Source: an uncultured Lachnospiraceae bacterium
GTDB lineage: Bacteria; Bacillota; Clostridia; Lachnospirales; Lachnospiraceae
Direction: 5' to 3'
DNA: 58,204 nucleotides
NCBI GenBank assembly: GCA_947589095.1
Contig: CANQBX010000019.1
Coordinates: forward strand, 1-58,204
Made by a program: the position numbers and the translations under genes. Shown here one piece after another: positions 24,637 to 31,788 of the stretch. Each line of letters begins with the position of its first letter. The stretch's first letter is position 1. The notes beneath the pieces were generated by a model. That model was given only the letters and a program-made list of their open reading frames with translations. It made no database searches and was not told where the DNA came from.

Positions 24637-24954
24637 ATGGGAAGAAAAGCGGTGCTCATATTACCCGGCACGGCGGAGATACTAAGCAGTATGGGAGAAC
24701 AGATCCGGCTTGCCCGGCTGCGCCGGAACCTGTCTGTGGAACTGGTGGCGGAACGGGCGGATATCAGCAGGGCGACGCTCTGGAAGGTAGAGAAAGGCGA
24801 CCCGTCCGTCGCCATCGGGATCTATGCGGCGGTTCTGCATGCTTTGAACAACATGGATAAGGATCTTCTGCTTGTGGCGAAGGATGACGTCATGGGAAGA
24901 ACCATGCAGGATCTGGAACTCTCGGTCCGGAAGCGGGCGAGGAAGGAGAAATGA
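24637..24954 (+). CDS. XRE-family regulator, HipB-like, without HipA
   Basis: The 105-residue protein has one XRE helix-turn-helix, MGEQIRLARLRRNLS then VAERADISRATLWKVEKG (about 22-57), closest in pattern to HipB-type antitoxins. An AGGCGGTGAT ribosome binding site ends 4 nt before ATG 24637. No HipA kinase gene follows; instead a terminator and another regulator's promoter come next. It is either an orphan antitoxin or a stand-alone repressor. Confidence 0.82.
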   Translation: MGRKAVLILPGTAEILSSMGEQIRLARLRRNLSVELVAERADISRATLWKVEKGDPSVAIGIYAAVLHALNNMDKDLLLVAKDDVMGRTMQDLELSVRKRARKEK

Positions 24955-25085
24955 TATGCCGGACTGTCGGGGGACAGTGGGAGAAGGCGGCCGCGGCAAA
25001 TGGGTTGTCGCGGGAGGCGTGTAATTACATGAGACCGGCGTTTGACGCGTGCCGGGAGTGATTGGAATTAATTTTAATTATAGAT

Positions 25086-25180
25086 AGGGCTGCTTGATTT
25101 TCCTGTTCGGCTTTCCTGCGATTCGCTTTGTTGTCTCGCATTTCGGAGCTCCTGAAGGAAGAACAGGCAGCTCTTTTTTC
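25086..25180 (+). terminator. Probable terminator structure
   Basis: GGGCTG and CCTGTTC on the left pair with GAACAGG and CAGCTC on the right, followed by TTTTTTC. The 313-bp spacer 24955-25267 holds this structure and the next gene's promoter and operator; no gene is seen. Confidence 0.55.
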
Positions 25181-25194
25181 TTTTGCGAAATAGA

Positions 25195-25223
25195 TTGACA
25201 TACGTTATCATAGGTGCTATACT
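25195..25223 (+). promoter_or_regulatory. Promoter of the YtrA-type operon
   Basis: TTGACA (25195-25200) and TATACT (25218-25223) have 17-bp spacing. An inverted repeat begins inside the -10. Confidence 0.88.
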
Positions 25224-25246
25224 GTTATACATATCAGAATAACAGT
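25221..25246. promoter_or_regulatory. Probable operator of the GntR/YtrA-type regulator
   Basis: ACTGTTAT (25221-25228) and ATAACAGT (25239-25246) form a perfect inverted repeat with a 10-bp spacer that overlaps the -10 and start site. This suits autorepression by the dimeric regulator encoded 22 bp downstream. Confidence 0.75.
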
Positions 25247-25267
25247 TAAAACAGCGGAGGTACAAAT

Positions 25268-25651
25268 GTGAAACTGATCATTTCCAATGTATCCGGTGTG
25301 CCGATCTACGAGCAGATCAAGCAGCAGGTGAAGTCGGCGATCCTGTCGGGAGAGCTTCAGGAGGATGAGCCGCTCCCGTCGCTTCGGACGCTGGCCAGGG
25401 ATCTGAAGATCAGCGTCCTGACTGTGACAAGGGCCTACACGGAACTGGAGCAGGAGGGCTTCGTCCGGAATATCCAGGGGCGCGGGTGCTTCGTGATGGG
25501 GCGCGGCTCCGAGCTGATCCGGGAGCAGCTGATCTGCAAGGCGGAGGCAGGGCTTACCGAGGCGGTCCGGGCGGCGCGGATGGCGGAACTTTCCGCGCAG
25601 GAACTGCACCGGCTTCTGGACATTTTATGGGAGGAGAATGAGAATGGATAA
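25268..25651 (+). CDS. GntR-family regulator, YtrA subfamily
   Basis: The 127-residue protein has an N-terminal GntR winged helix (PIYEQIKQQVKSAILSGEL; LPSLRTLARDLKISVLTVTR) and only a short two-helix C-terminal dimerisation tail, the hallmark of the YtrA subfamily. The start is GTG, placed 7 nt after GGAGG; an overlapping ATG at 25266 would stop at once. YtrA regulators typically repress their own ABC-exporter operon and are released by cell-wall antibiotics, and an ABC ATPase gene overlaps its 3' end. Confidence 0.92.
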   Translation: MKLIISNVSGVPIYEQIKQQVKSAILSGELQEDEPLPSLRTLARDLKISVLTVTRAYTELEQEGFVRNIQGRGCFVMGRGSELIREQLICKAEAGLTEAVRAARMAELSAQELHRLLDILWEENENG

Positions 25652-26723
25652 TGTGTTGGAGGTAAGGGAACTGTCGAGATCATTTCCGGGCTTTCAGCTT
25701 AAGGATATCTGCTTTACGCTGCCGAAGGGCTATATCATGGGTCTCATCGGGCCCAACGGCTCCGGGAAGACGACGACGATCAAGCTGATCTTAAATATGC
25801 TTAAGCGCGACGGCGGGGAAGTCAAGATCCTGGGGCTGGATAATATTGCCGAGGAGAAGGCGGCGAAGGCGGAACTGGCGGTCGTCTTCGATTCCAATTA
25901 TTTCTGCGAGGCGTGGACCGCCGCACAGACGGAAACGGCGGTGTCGGCCTTCTATGAGAACTGGGATACGGACCGGTTCCACCGGCTGCTGGAGCGGTTC
26001 CATATCGATCCGGCGAAGAAGGTGAAGGACCTTTCCAGAGGGATGCAGATGAAGCTGATGTTGGCCTGCGCGTTCTCCTACGGGGCGAAGCTGCTGATCC
26101 TGGACGAACCGACCAGCGGTCTGGATCCGGTGTCCCGCGACGAGCTTCTGACCATTCTGTCCGGGTACATCGAGGACGGGGAACACAGCGTCCTGTTCTC
26201 GACCCATATCACCGGCGATCTGGAGCGGGCGGCGGATTATATCACTTATATTAACCGTGGCAGCCTGTTCTTCACCGGCGGGAAAGATGAATTCGTGGAC
26301 AGTTTCCGGATCGTGAAGGGCGGGCCGGAGGATCTGACAGAGGAGATAAAGGAGCGGCTGATCGGGCTTCGGATGCATCCGACGGGATTTGAGGCATTGG
26401 TACGGACGGAGGAGCTGAAGAAGCTGAAACATATGGCGAATCAAGGCTGTGTGAAAGGAAGCAGGGAGGCAGGAGACTATGGTGCCTGGGGCAGTAGAAC
26501 AGTGGAGAATTCTGACGTTTCGGGTGGCAGGGCAGCAGAAAATCGCATCGCTTTGGGCAGAGAAACCAGTGAGACAGTACGCTTCCCGGCTCATGTCAGT
26601 GCGCTGGGGAAACCGTCTGCGCTGAAGAAACCGTCACCGGTGGACAGCTGGACTGTGGAACCGGCCACGATCGATGAGATCGTAGTGTTTACTTCGAAAG
26701 TCTCGGATGACAATGGAGAATGA
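25644..26723 (+). CDS. ABC transporter ATP-binding protein with C-terminal insertion
   Basis: The 359-residue ATPase has Walker A GPNGSGKTT, signature LSRGMQMKL, Walker B LLILDEPTSGLDP and the H loop FSTHITGD. This is the YtrB/EcsA-like group that pairs with YtrA regulators. Homologues are near 290 residues. The excess is a low-complexity stretch (about 262-340, Gly/Ser/Arg-rich then Pro/Lys-rich) placed before the conserved end PATIDEIVVF. Its start overlaps the regulator's 3' end by 8 nt and follows GGGAGGAG. It powers the permease at 26811. Confidence 0.88.
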   Translation: MDNVLEVRELSRSFPGFQLKDICFTLPKGYIMGLIGPNGSGKTTTIKLILNMLKRDGGEVKILGLDNIAEEKAAKAELAVVFDSNYFCEAWTAAQTETAVSAFYENWDTDRFHRLLERFHIDPAKKVKDLSRGMQMKLMLACAFSYGAKLLILDEPTSGLDPVSRDELLTILSGYIEDGEHSVLFSTHITGDLERAADYITYINRGSLFFTGGKDEFVDSFRIVKGGPEDLTEEIKERLIGLRMHPTGFEALVRTEELKKLKHMANQGCVKGSREAGDYGAWGSRTVENSDVSGGRAAENRIALGRETSETVRFPAHVSALGKPSALKKPSPVDSWTVEPATIDEIVVFTSKVSDDNGE

Positions 26724-26810
26724 ATCCGTTTGCTAAATCAGTCCGCGGGAGCGGATCCCCGGATATTTGTAGACATGGAAGAAATCTTGTAGGGAGAAAG
26801 GAAAAATACG

Positions 26811-27458
26811 ATGAACGAGACACTGAAAGCTGCGCGGCTCGATTTTTCTCTGCTGCGGCCGTATTGGAAGACTCTTTGCTTTGTCATCCTGATGCCGGTT
26901 ATTTATACAGGCGTCGCCCGCTCGCTTTCGGCGGGGATCTCATTTGAAATGTGCATGCTCGGGATCACTGCGTCCTACACCTTTGCCATTTCGGAGAAGA
27001 ATGGCATGGAGCGGCTGTACGGCGTCCTGCCGGTCGCCAGAAGGCACTTGGTCTATGGCAAATACCTTTTGATCTGCGCGACAGGACTTCTGGCCCTCGG
27101 CATCTCGCTGGTTACCCATACAGCCGTGCTGAAAGCGCTGGGCGAGACCGTGCATGCCTGGGAGATCGCCGCGAGCGCCGTGATAGGTTTCTTCATGTAC
27201 ACCTTTTATGTGGTGTTTCAGCTGCCGGGATATTATAAGTTCGGCGCTGTGGGCGGGAAAATGTTTCAGTTTATTCCTGTGACGGGGTATCTCCTCACGC
27301 TGATTCTGCTTCCCCGCGTCGATCCGAACAGTCCGACACTGGCGGCGGTGCTTGGGCGGCCGGGGGCGCTGGCCGGCGCGGTGCTGCTGTGTTGCGCGGC
27401 GGCGTATGGGATCTCGATCGGGGTGTCGGTGAGGATCGTGAAGAATAAGGAAATGTAA
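26811..27458 (+). CDS. ABC-2 type permease of the YtrA-controlled exporter
   Basis: The 215-residue protein has about six hydrophobic segments and resembles the short ABC-2 membrane proteins (PF13346-like) that accompany YtrB-type ATPases; TYTFAISEKNGMERLYGVLPV is a conserved-looking loop. GAAAGGA precedes the ATG. It lies 87 bp after the ATPase in the same operon. The system probably responds to cell-envelope stress, by analogy. Confidence 0.82.
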   Translation: MNETLKAARLDFSLLRPYWKTLCFVILMPVIYTGVARSLSAGISFEMCMLGITASYTFAISEKNGMERLYGVLPVARRHLVYGKYLLICATGLLALGISLVTHTAVLKALGETVHAWEIAASAVIGFFMYTFYVVFQLPGYYKFGAVGGKMFQFIPVTGYLLTLILLPRVDPNSPTLAAVLGRPGALAGAVLLCCAAAYGISIGVSVRIVKNKEM

Positions 27459-27571
27459 TCAGTGAATAAGCGGCATCGAATAAGCAATGTGAAAAGCAGT
27501 ATGCTTTCATCGAAAAATCTGTTATAATAAAAGAATGAAAAAGCGGGATGTCTTGAAGGGGGCGATATCAG

Positions 27572-27778
27572 ATGTCCGAAAAAAGATTGAACAATACAAT
27601 TTTCCTAATGTACCTGGCTTCGGAAAGCTACCGGCGGGCGCACCATATCACCCCAAGGGAATTTCTGGATCTGGATAAGAAATTCGCGATCCTGAACTAT
27701 ATATCGGAGTGCCCGGATGTATTTGACGGCATGACGGAGGCTGAGATGGTGGAGGAGATCGAGCAATATGTATCGTGA
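27572..27778 (+). CDS. DUF3791-family small protein
   Basis: The 68-residue acidic protein matches the DUF3791 pattern: FLMYLASESYRRAHHITPREFLDLDKK, then ILNYISECPDVFDGM and a final EEIEQY. DUF3791 proteins are commonly encoded beside DUF3990 proteins, and an antitoxin-like role is proposed by position. A TATAAT at 27523-27528 has no good -35. Its 3' end overlaps the next gene by 11 bp, which implies coupled translation. Confidence 0.75.
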   Translation: MSEKRLNNTIFLMYLASESYRRAHHITPREFLDLDKKFAILNYISECPDVFDGMTEAEMVEEIEQYVS

Positions 27779-28319
27779 TATCAGGAAAGTGCTTTATCAT
27801 GGGACGATATCTGAGATCAGGAAAGTAGATGTTAAGGCCGGACGCAACAGAAAAGACTTCGGCCAGGGGTTCTATATGTCTGTCTCCAGGCAGCAGGCGG
27901 TTGGTATGATGCATAAGAAGTACAGGGAGGCCGTAAGGCGGAGCCGTCATAAGGATTCATGCCTGTTTCAGGAGATCCTGTATGAAATAGAACTGAATGG
28001 GGAAGAGCTTCAGTATCTGAACGTCAAATATTTTGAAGAAGCGGATATGGAGTGGTTGGATTTCGTTCTTATGTGCCGCGAACAGGGCGGAATGCCTCAT
28101 GATTACGATTTGGTGATCGGGGCCACGGCAGACGACGATACTGCATTGTGTCTGAAAGCCTACGAAGAAGGGCTTTATGGAGAAAGAGGTAGCCTGGAAG
28201 CTAAAAGGATATTGCTCAGCAATTTGGAAGTTGAGAACCTGGGAATACAATATTACATCGGAAAACAGGACGTGGCGGACAGACTGATCAGCAGCATTCG
28301 CAAGGTTGACTGGAGGTGA
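27768..28319 (+). CDS. DUF3990 protein, putative ADP-ribosyltransferase-fold toxin
   Basis: The 183-residue protein begins VLYHGTISEI and continues KDFGQGFYMSVSRQQA, the two motifs that place DUF3990 in the ADP-ribosyltransferase-like group (YHGT binding NAD ribose; FGxGFY). PHDYDLVIGATADDD is a conserved later region. The catalytic glutamate cannot be assigned with confidence. GGAGGAG inside the upstream gene precedes its start. The three-gene layout suggests a toxin with flanking immunity or accessory proteins. Confidence 0.78.
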   Translation: MYRDIRKVLYHGTISEIRKVDVKAGRNRKDFGQGFYMSVSRQQAVGMMHKKYREAVRRSRHKDSCLFQEILYEIELNGEELQYLNVKYFEEADMEWLDFVLMCREQGGMPHDYDLVIGATADDDTALCLKAYEEGLYGERGSLEAKRILLSNLEVENLGIQYYIGKQDVADRLISSIRKVDWR

Positions 28320-28325
28320 CCGGCA

Positions 28326-28574
28326 GTGACGACTGGAAAAGCGCAGACTGCGCTGGGACTTTCTGTGGTGGCCATCACGAAACGTCTGATGGAGCATTTT
28401 TCAGTGGGACATGAGGAAGCATATAGAAAGTTGGTGTCGACGGATTTCTTTGGACTTTTGAATGATCTGGATACAGGACTGTATCTGGAGCCGGATGAGT
28501 ATCTCTTTGAAGGGTGTCTTCTGGAGTTAGAGAAAGGCCCGGAAGCGATGTATGAATTTATTGGCCGGGAGTAA
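28326..28574 (+). CDS. Small third protein of the DUF3791/DUF3990 module
   Basis: The 82-residue protein (SVVAITKRLMEHFSVGHEEAYRKL, then STDFFGLLNDLDTGLYLEPDEYL) resembles small proteins that follow DUF3990 genes. It is helical and acidic with no membrane segment. The GTG start is 6 nt after a perfect GGAGGTGA at 28312-28319. Whether it neutralises the DUF3990 protein or acts as a third component is unknown. Confidence 0.65.
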   Translation: MTTGKAQTALGLSVVAITKRLMEHFSVGHEEAYRKLVSTDFFGLLNDLDTGLYLEPDEYLFEGCLLELEKGPEAMYEFIGRE

Positions 28575-28607
28575 GTGCGAGGACGCTGTGTAGAAATCAG
28601 GAAAAGC

Positions 28608-28639
28608 AGACTTCACTTAGAACTGCGTAAGTGAAGTCT
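28608..28639. terminator. Terminator hairpin overlapping the ATPase stop codon
   Basis: AGACTTCACTTA (28608-28619) and TAAGTGAAGTCT (28628-28639) form a perfect 12-bp stem whose loop holds the minus-strand stop codon; on the minus strand it leads into GCTTTT. Confidence 0.8.
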
Positions 28640-29963
28640 CCTCCGCGCCAAAGAACATCACATCATAAATCGGCAGATATGTGATCTTTCCATTTGTTTT
28701 AATCTCGCGTGCATTGGATAGGACAAAAGCTTTTTTGACACGATAATCGTCGTTCTTCACGAACGTATTCAGCGCGCTGTGGACCGTGTAATCCTTGCCG
28801 GATTTCACTTCGATGGGAACGGCGGAGAGGCTTTCGTAATGATCGATCAGGAAATCGACCTCTCCTTTGCTGCGGTTGTCGTAATAATAGAGCTTGTAAC
28901 CATGCGCGATGAGCTCGCTGGCGACTACGCTTTCGTATACAGAGCCTAAATTAATGCTCTCCTCATCGTCCAGGATCGCCCGTATATTGCTGCCGTACAA
29001 AATTGACGTGAGAATGCCTGCGTCGTTCAGATACAGTTTCAGCAGATTCTTGCCGGAGGATTCGATCAATGGGAAAACCGGCGTGGAGATGGCCTGCACA
29101 TTTAATGCGATGCCGGAACTGATCAGGTATTCAAACTCGTCCTCATAGTTGGAAAATGTGCTGCCTTTTCTGCCTTCTATCCGCTGCGCGACCACGCGTT
29201 TCTTTTTGTTCTCCAGGTTGGAAGGAATCTGATCGTAGATCCGGCGGATCTTCAGCTTGCGGTCTGCGTCATATTTGGAAGCATCCGCGGCATAATAATC
29301 ATGGATCTCTCGCTGGATTTCGCGCACAGCCTGGATATTCATCGTATCCAGATAGGCGTTGACCGCGGCCGGCAGACCGCCGACCAAAAGGTAACGCTTG
29401 AAAAGACCCATCATCTTACCGTGCATTGCCTCATCCAGCGATTCCTGCGCCTCGTACTTTTTCTGCAGCGCATGGACGGCAAACTTGTTCATACCGTTGG
29501 CGTAAAGAAATTCTTCAAAGTCCAGCGGGAACATACGGACCTTACGGATGCTGCCCATAGGAATGGAAGTCGTCTCCGAAAGCGTCACGCCAAGCAGAGA
29601 GCCGCTGGCGATGTAGGTAAAACGATGGTCGTCGCGGAGAAATTTCAACAGCGTAAGAAGATGAGGGTAGGCCTGAATCTCATCGATGAAAATCAATGTG
29701 TCTTCAGCCTTCCCCATCTTATTGCCATCGATCATGCTGACACGGAGATAGAAATCTTCTATCGTGGCGGCGCTTTCAAACAGCTTGCTGCCAACGGAAT
29801 CCTCCAGCATATTGATCTCAATGAAATTGGGAAACAGTTTCTTACCCACATATCGGATAATATACGTCTTTCCGACCTGACGCGCGCCGTCAATCAGTAA
29901 AATGCGGTCAGAATCGGAACGGAAATGCTGCTCAATCAGGTCTGCAATTTTTCGTTTCAGCAT
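28617..29963 (-). CDS. AAA ATPase with C-terminal DUF4143 domain
   Basis: The 448-residue protein has an AAA_14-type ATPase domain with Walker A GARQVGKTY (about 26-34) and Walker B LIFIDEIQAYP (about 89-99), then IASGSLLGV as sensor. The C-terminal DUF4143 region ends in GEVDFLIDH...PIEVKSGK, a PD-(D/E)xK-like motif. The family is widespread and poorly understood; ATP-driven nucleic-acid or defence roles have been proposed. GAGGTGA precedes the ATG at 29963. A striking phased operator array covers its promoter, and a remnant of a relative lies at 30262. Confidence 0.9.
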   Translation of the reverse strand: MLKRKIADLIEQHFRSDSDRILLIDGARQVGKTYIIRYVGKKLFPNFIEINMLEDSVGSKLFESAATIEDFYLRVSMIDGNKMGKAEDTLIFIDEIQAYPHLLTLLKFLRDDHRFTYIASGSLLGVTLSETTSIPMGSIRKVRMFPLDFEEFLYANGMNKFAVHALQKKYEAQESLDEAMHGKMMGLFKRYLLVGGLPAAVNAYLDTMNIQAVREIQREIHDYYAADASKYDADRKLKIRRIYDQIPSNLENKKKRVVAQRIEGRKGSTFSNYEDEFEYLISSGIALNVQAISTPVFPLIESSGKNLLKLYLNDAGILTSILYGSNIRAILDDEESINLGSVYESVVASELIAHGYKLYYYDNRSKGEVDFLIDHYESLSAVPIEVKSGKDYTVHSALNTFVKNDDYRVKKAFVLSNAREIKTNGKITYLPIYDVMFFGAEETSLTQF

Positions 29964-29982
29964 GGCGGATCACCTCGTGGAA

Positions 29983-30089
29983 ACTTTTCAAATATATTAT
30001 ACCCAAGTTTTAGCAACTTTTCAATAAAGAAAATGCCAATAAAATTCAACTTTTCAAACATTTCTGCATGGCTTGGTATTCACTTTTCA
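29983..30089. promoter_or_regulatory. Four ACTTTTCA boxes at exact 33-bp spacing
   Basis: ACTTTTCA occurs at 29983-29990, 30016-30023, 30049-30056 and 30082-30089; the first three extend to AACTTTTCAA. Start-to-start distance is 33 bp each time, about three helical turns, so all boxes face the same side of the DNA. Copy 2 contains the -35 of the ATPase promoter and copy 1 lies just after its -10. Confidence 0.85.
29996..30024 (-). promoter_or_regulatory. Promoter of the AAA/DUF4143 gene
   Basis: On the minus strand TTGAAA (complement 30019-30024) and TATAAT (complement 29996-30001) are 17 bp apart. The -35 is part of an ACTTTTCAA box read in reverse. Confidence 0.85.
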
Positions 30090-30168
30090 TCAAACTGGCG
30101 GAATACAGTTCATGGCGGTGTCGGCAGGCTGACGGGAGTGGAGGTGGTTGAAGACAGGAACGTTACAG

Positions 30169-30235
30169 TGGAATAGATTCCATAATTATAATTAATATCA
30201 ATAAAAATGGAATATATTCCATTTTTATTGATATT
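30169..30235. repeat. 42-bp perfect palindrome with repeated TGGAAT-N2-ATTCCA sites
   Basis: Positions 30194-30235 form a perfect palindrome with two 21-bp arms and no spacer, centred on TGGAATATATTCCA (30208-30221). A second TGGAATAGATTCCA lies at 30169-30182, with centres 39 bp apart. It is AT-rich and not followed by a T tract typical of terminators. Confidence 0.8.
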
Positions 30236-30261
30236 TTATGTAAATAGTTATTGAAACATAG

Positions 30262-30630
30262 GAAAATGTCTGCGATATCGCTATGAGAAATATGCTTGTC
30301 CGCGGCAGGGACACAGACGCAGGCCATATACTGGAAAATCTTGTTTATCTCGAATTGAAACGAAGATACCGGGAAGTGTATGTGGGGCAGATCGGTTCAA
30401 CCGGAGAAATTGATTTTGTAGCCATTGAAGATGGAGATCCGATCTATTTTCAGGTGGTGCAGTCCATGCTGGATGAAGGGGTTCTCATGCGCGAGCTTGC
30501 TCCGCTGCGGCAGATCAATGACAATTATCCGAAATACCTTCTTACACTGGATCGGATATTTGACGATGTAAATTATGAGGGGATAAGAAAAAAGAATGTC
30601 TTACAATGGATGCTGGAAGAACGTGAATGA
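30262..30630 (+). pseudogene. C-terminal remnant of a DUF4143-type ATPase
   Basis: The reading frame encodes only the last third of such a protein: DIAMRNMLVRGRDTDAGHILENLVYLELKRR, where intact homologues have an aspartate-isoleucine-glycine-leucine lead-in, followed by GEIDFVAIEDGDPIYFQVV and YLLTLD. Here the key span is 30274-30450. Homology continues upstream of the first ATG (30283) to a stop before 30262. No Walker motifs are present on either side. It is not simply the missing end of the intact gene at 28617, which differs in sequence and strand. Confidence 0.8.
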
Positions 30631-30683
30631 ACGAGAATGAAAGAGAGTATGAGGGTGTCCAAAAAGCTGAATTGAAATGACCG

Positions 30684-30717
30684 GGCCCGGGATGAGCGAA
30701 CTCCTCCCGGGCCTTTT
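30684..30717. terminator. Terminator between converging genes (copy 1 of a repeated cassette)
   Basis: GGCCCGGGA (30684-30692) pairs perfectly with TCCCGGGCC (30705-30713), followed by TTTT. A closely related hairpin occurs at 34498-34533. Confidence 0.88.
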
Positions 30718-30718
30718 A

Positions 30719-31597
30719 TCATTTTTCTTCATTTTTCATATCAGAGTCAATCTCTTCGTCCCAATTCCCCTGTGTATAGGTTTCATCCACCATGTCGCTG
30801 ATGCCTGCCAGCAGCATGATGATGCCCTGTACTCTGTTGGACTGGATCACATAGGTGCCCTTCTGGCGTTCGTTCTCCGCAATAAGGTCGGCGGCCAGCA
30901 GAGGTTTCATATGATGATAAACCTGGCCGGTGGAACTGAAACCGCACTTTTCCACGAGCGCGGATACTGTTTTGGGTCCGCGAAGAATTTCCAGCAGGAT
31001 GGAAAGGCGGGTGGTATTACCGATGCAGGCCAGCACTCTGCCGGCAATGCCGCTTTCGGCCAGGGAAAGCAGATCTTCCGTGGGGACGGAACTGCGGATC
31101 CAGTTGGACTGCCGGCTGCTGGTAGTGTATATGCCCAGGTAGGTTATCAGTCCGCTCCCGCCTTCTTCCTGGGTCTTATAGCACAGTTCTTCCATCAGAT
31201 CGCTGAGCCGCTTGTCCGGGTGCATTCCCTGCATGAGTTGTATTCTGCCCAGATCCCTGCCGGTACACTTGCGGTGCTCTTTGCTGGAGTGTTTGTCTGA
31301 ATTTGTGTCAGAATCCTTGACCGGCTCTCTGTCGGAATCCTTGTCTGAGCATTTGTCTGACGTCTCGTCGGAATTCTTGTCTGAATACCTGCCCGACTCC
31401 CTGTCAGAATCCTTGCTGCAGCACTTGCCTGGCTCCCCGTCGAAATACCTGCCGGAAAGCGTTTCCTGCAGCATTCTTGAAACCTGGTCCATCTGGGATG
31501 CGATCGTTTTCTGTAGATTTTCCATCTGTTCCTTGAGGGCGTCAATTTCCATTCCATAATCCCGTTCCATGCTTAATTCCAGTCCTTTCTCTTTCAT
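30719..31597 (-). CDS. ArsR-like winged-helix regulator with an Asp-Ser repeat tract
   Basis: The 292-residue protein has three parts. Residues about 15-48 form a coiled coil. About 58-108 are a four-residue repeat of the type S-D-K-x built from 12-nt DNA units. About 190-260 are an ArsR-type winged helix (IGNTTRLSILLEILRG; FSSTGQVYHHMKPL). A conserved ligand-like domain may lie between repeat and HTH. The start is uncertain: 31597 lacks a clear ribosome binding site and ATGs at 31570 or 31552 are possible. An AATTAC-type operator overlaps its promoter region. It is divergent from blaI. Confidence 0.8.
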   Translation of the reverse strand: MKEKGLELSMERDYGMEIDALKEQMENLQKTIASQMDQVSRMLQETLSGRYFDGEPGKCCSKDSDRESGRYSDKNSDETSDKCSDKDSDREPVKDSDTNSDKHSSKEHRKCTGRDLGRIQLMQGMHPDKRLSDLMEELCYKTQEEGGSGLITYLGIYTTSSRQSNWIRSSVPTEDLLSLAESGIAGRVLACIGNTTRLSILLEILRGPKTVSALVEKCGFSSTGQVYHHMKPLLAADLIAENERQKGTYVIQSNRVQGIIMLLAGISDMVDETYTQGNWDEEIDSDMKNEEK

Positions 31598-31641
31598 TGT
31601 TGAGTGTGTTTGCCTACGAGATTCCGCATTTACGATAATTC

Positions 31642-31686
31642 GTAATTGCGTAATTACATAATAGCATGAATGCGGATGGATGTCAA
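31642..31686 (-). promoter_or_regulatory. Promoter and operator of the ArsR-like gene
   Basis: On the minus strand TTGACA (complement 31681-31686) and TATTAT (complement 31658-31663) are 17 bp apart. Directly downstream is GTAATT-GCGT-AATTAC (31642-31657), part of a run of 8-nt direct repeats (GATAATTC, GTAATTGC, GTAATTAC), a good site for autorepression. Confidence 0.78.
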
Positions 31687-31698
31687 CACTTTTCTCAA

Positions 31699-31766
31699 AC
31701 TATCGGAATAGTATTGACAAAGCCGCACTATTGTGATAGTATAGGCGTACAAACTACTTGAATAGT
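31699..31766 (+). promoter_or_regulatory. blaI promoter with three BlaI-type operators
   Basis: The promoter is TTGACA (31714-31719), 17 bp, TAGTAT (31737-31742). Three dyads of the form ACTAT-N4-ATAGT lie at 31699-31712, 31727-31740 and 31753-31766 (the last has one mismatch), before the -35, over the -10 and after the start site. Confidence 0.85.
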
Positions 31767-31788
31767 GCAGAAGAAAGGATCTGATCGT

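Noticed and set aside
29983-30089. CRISPR-like array
   Set aside because: The repeat is only 8-10 nt, there are four copies, and it coincides with a promoter; no cas gene is present.
29925-30176. Forward frame with NFS-type 11-residue repeats
   Set aside because: The periodicity is caused by the 33-bp spaced boxes; the frame lacks a ribosome binding site and overlaps the 5' end of the ATPase gene.
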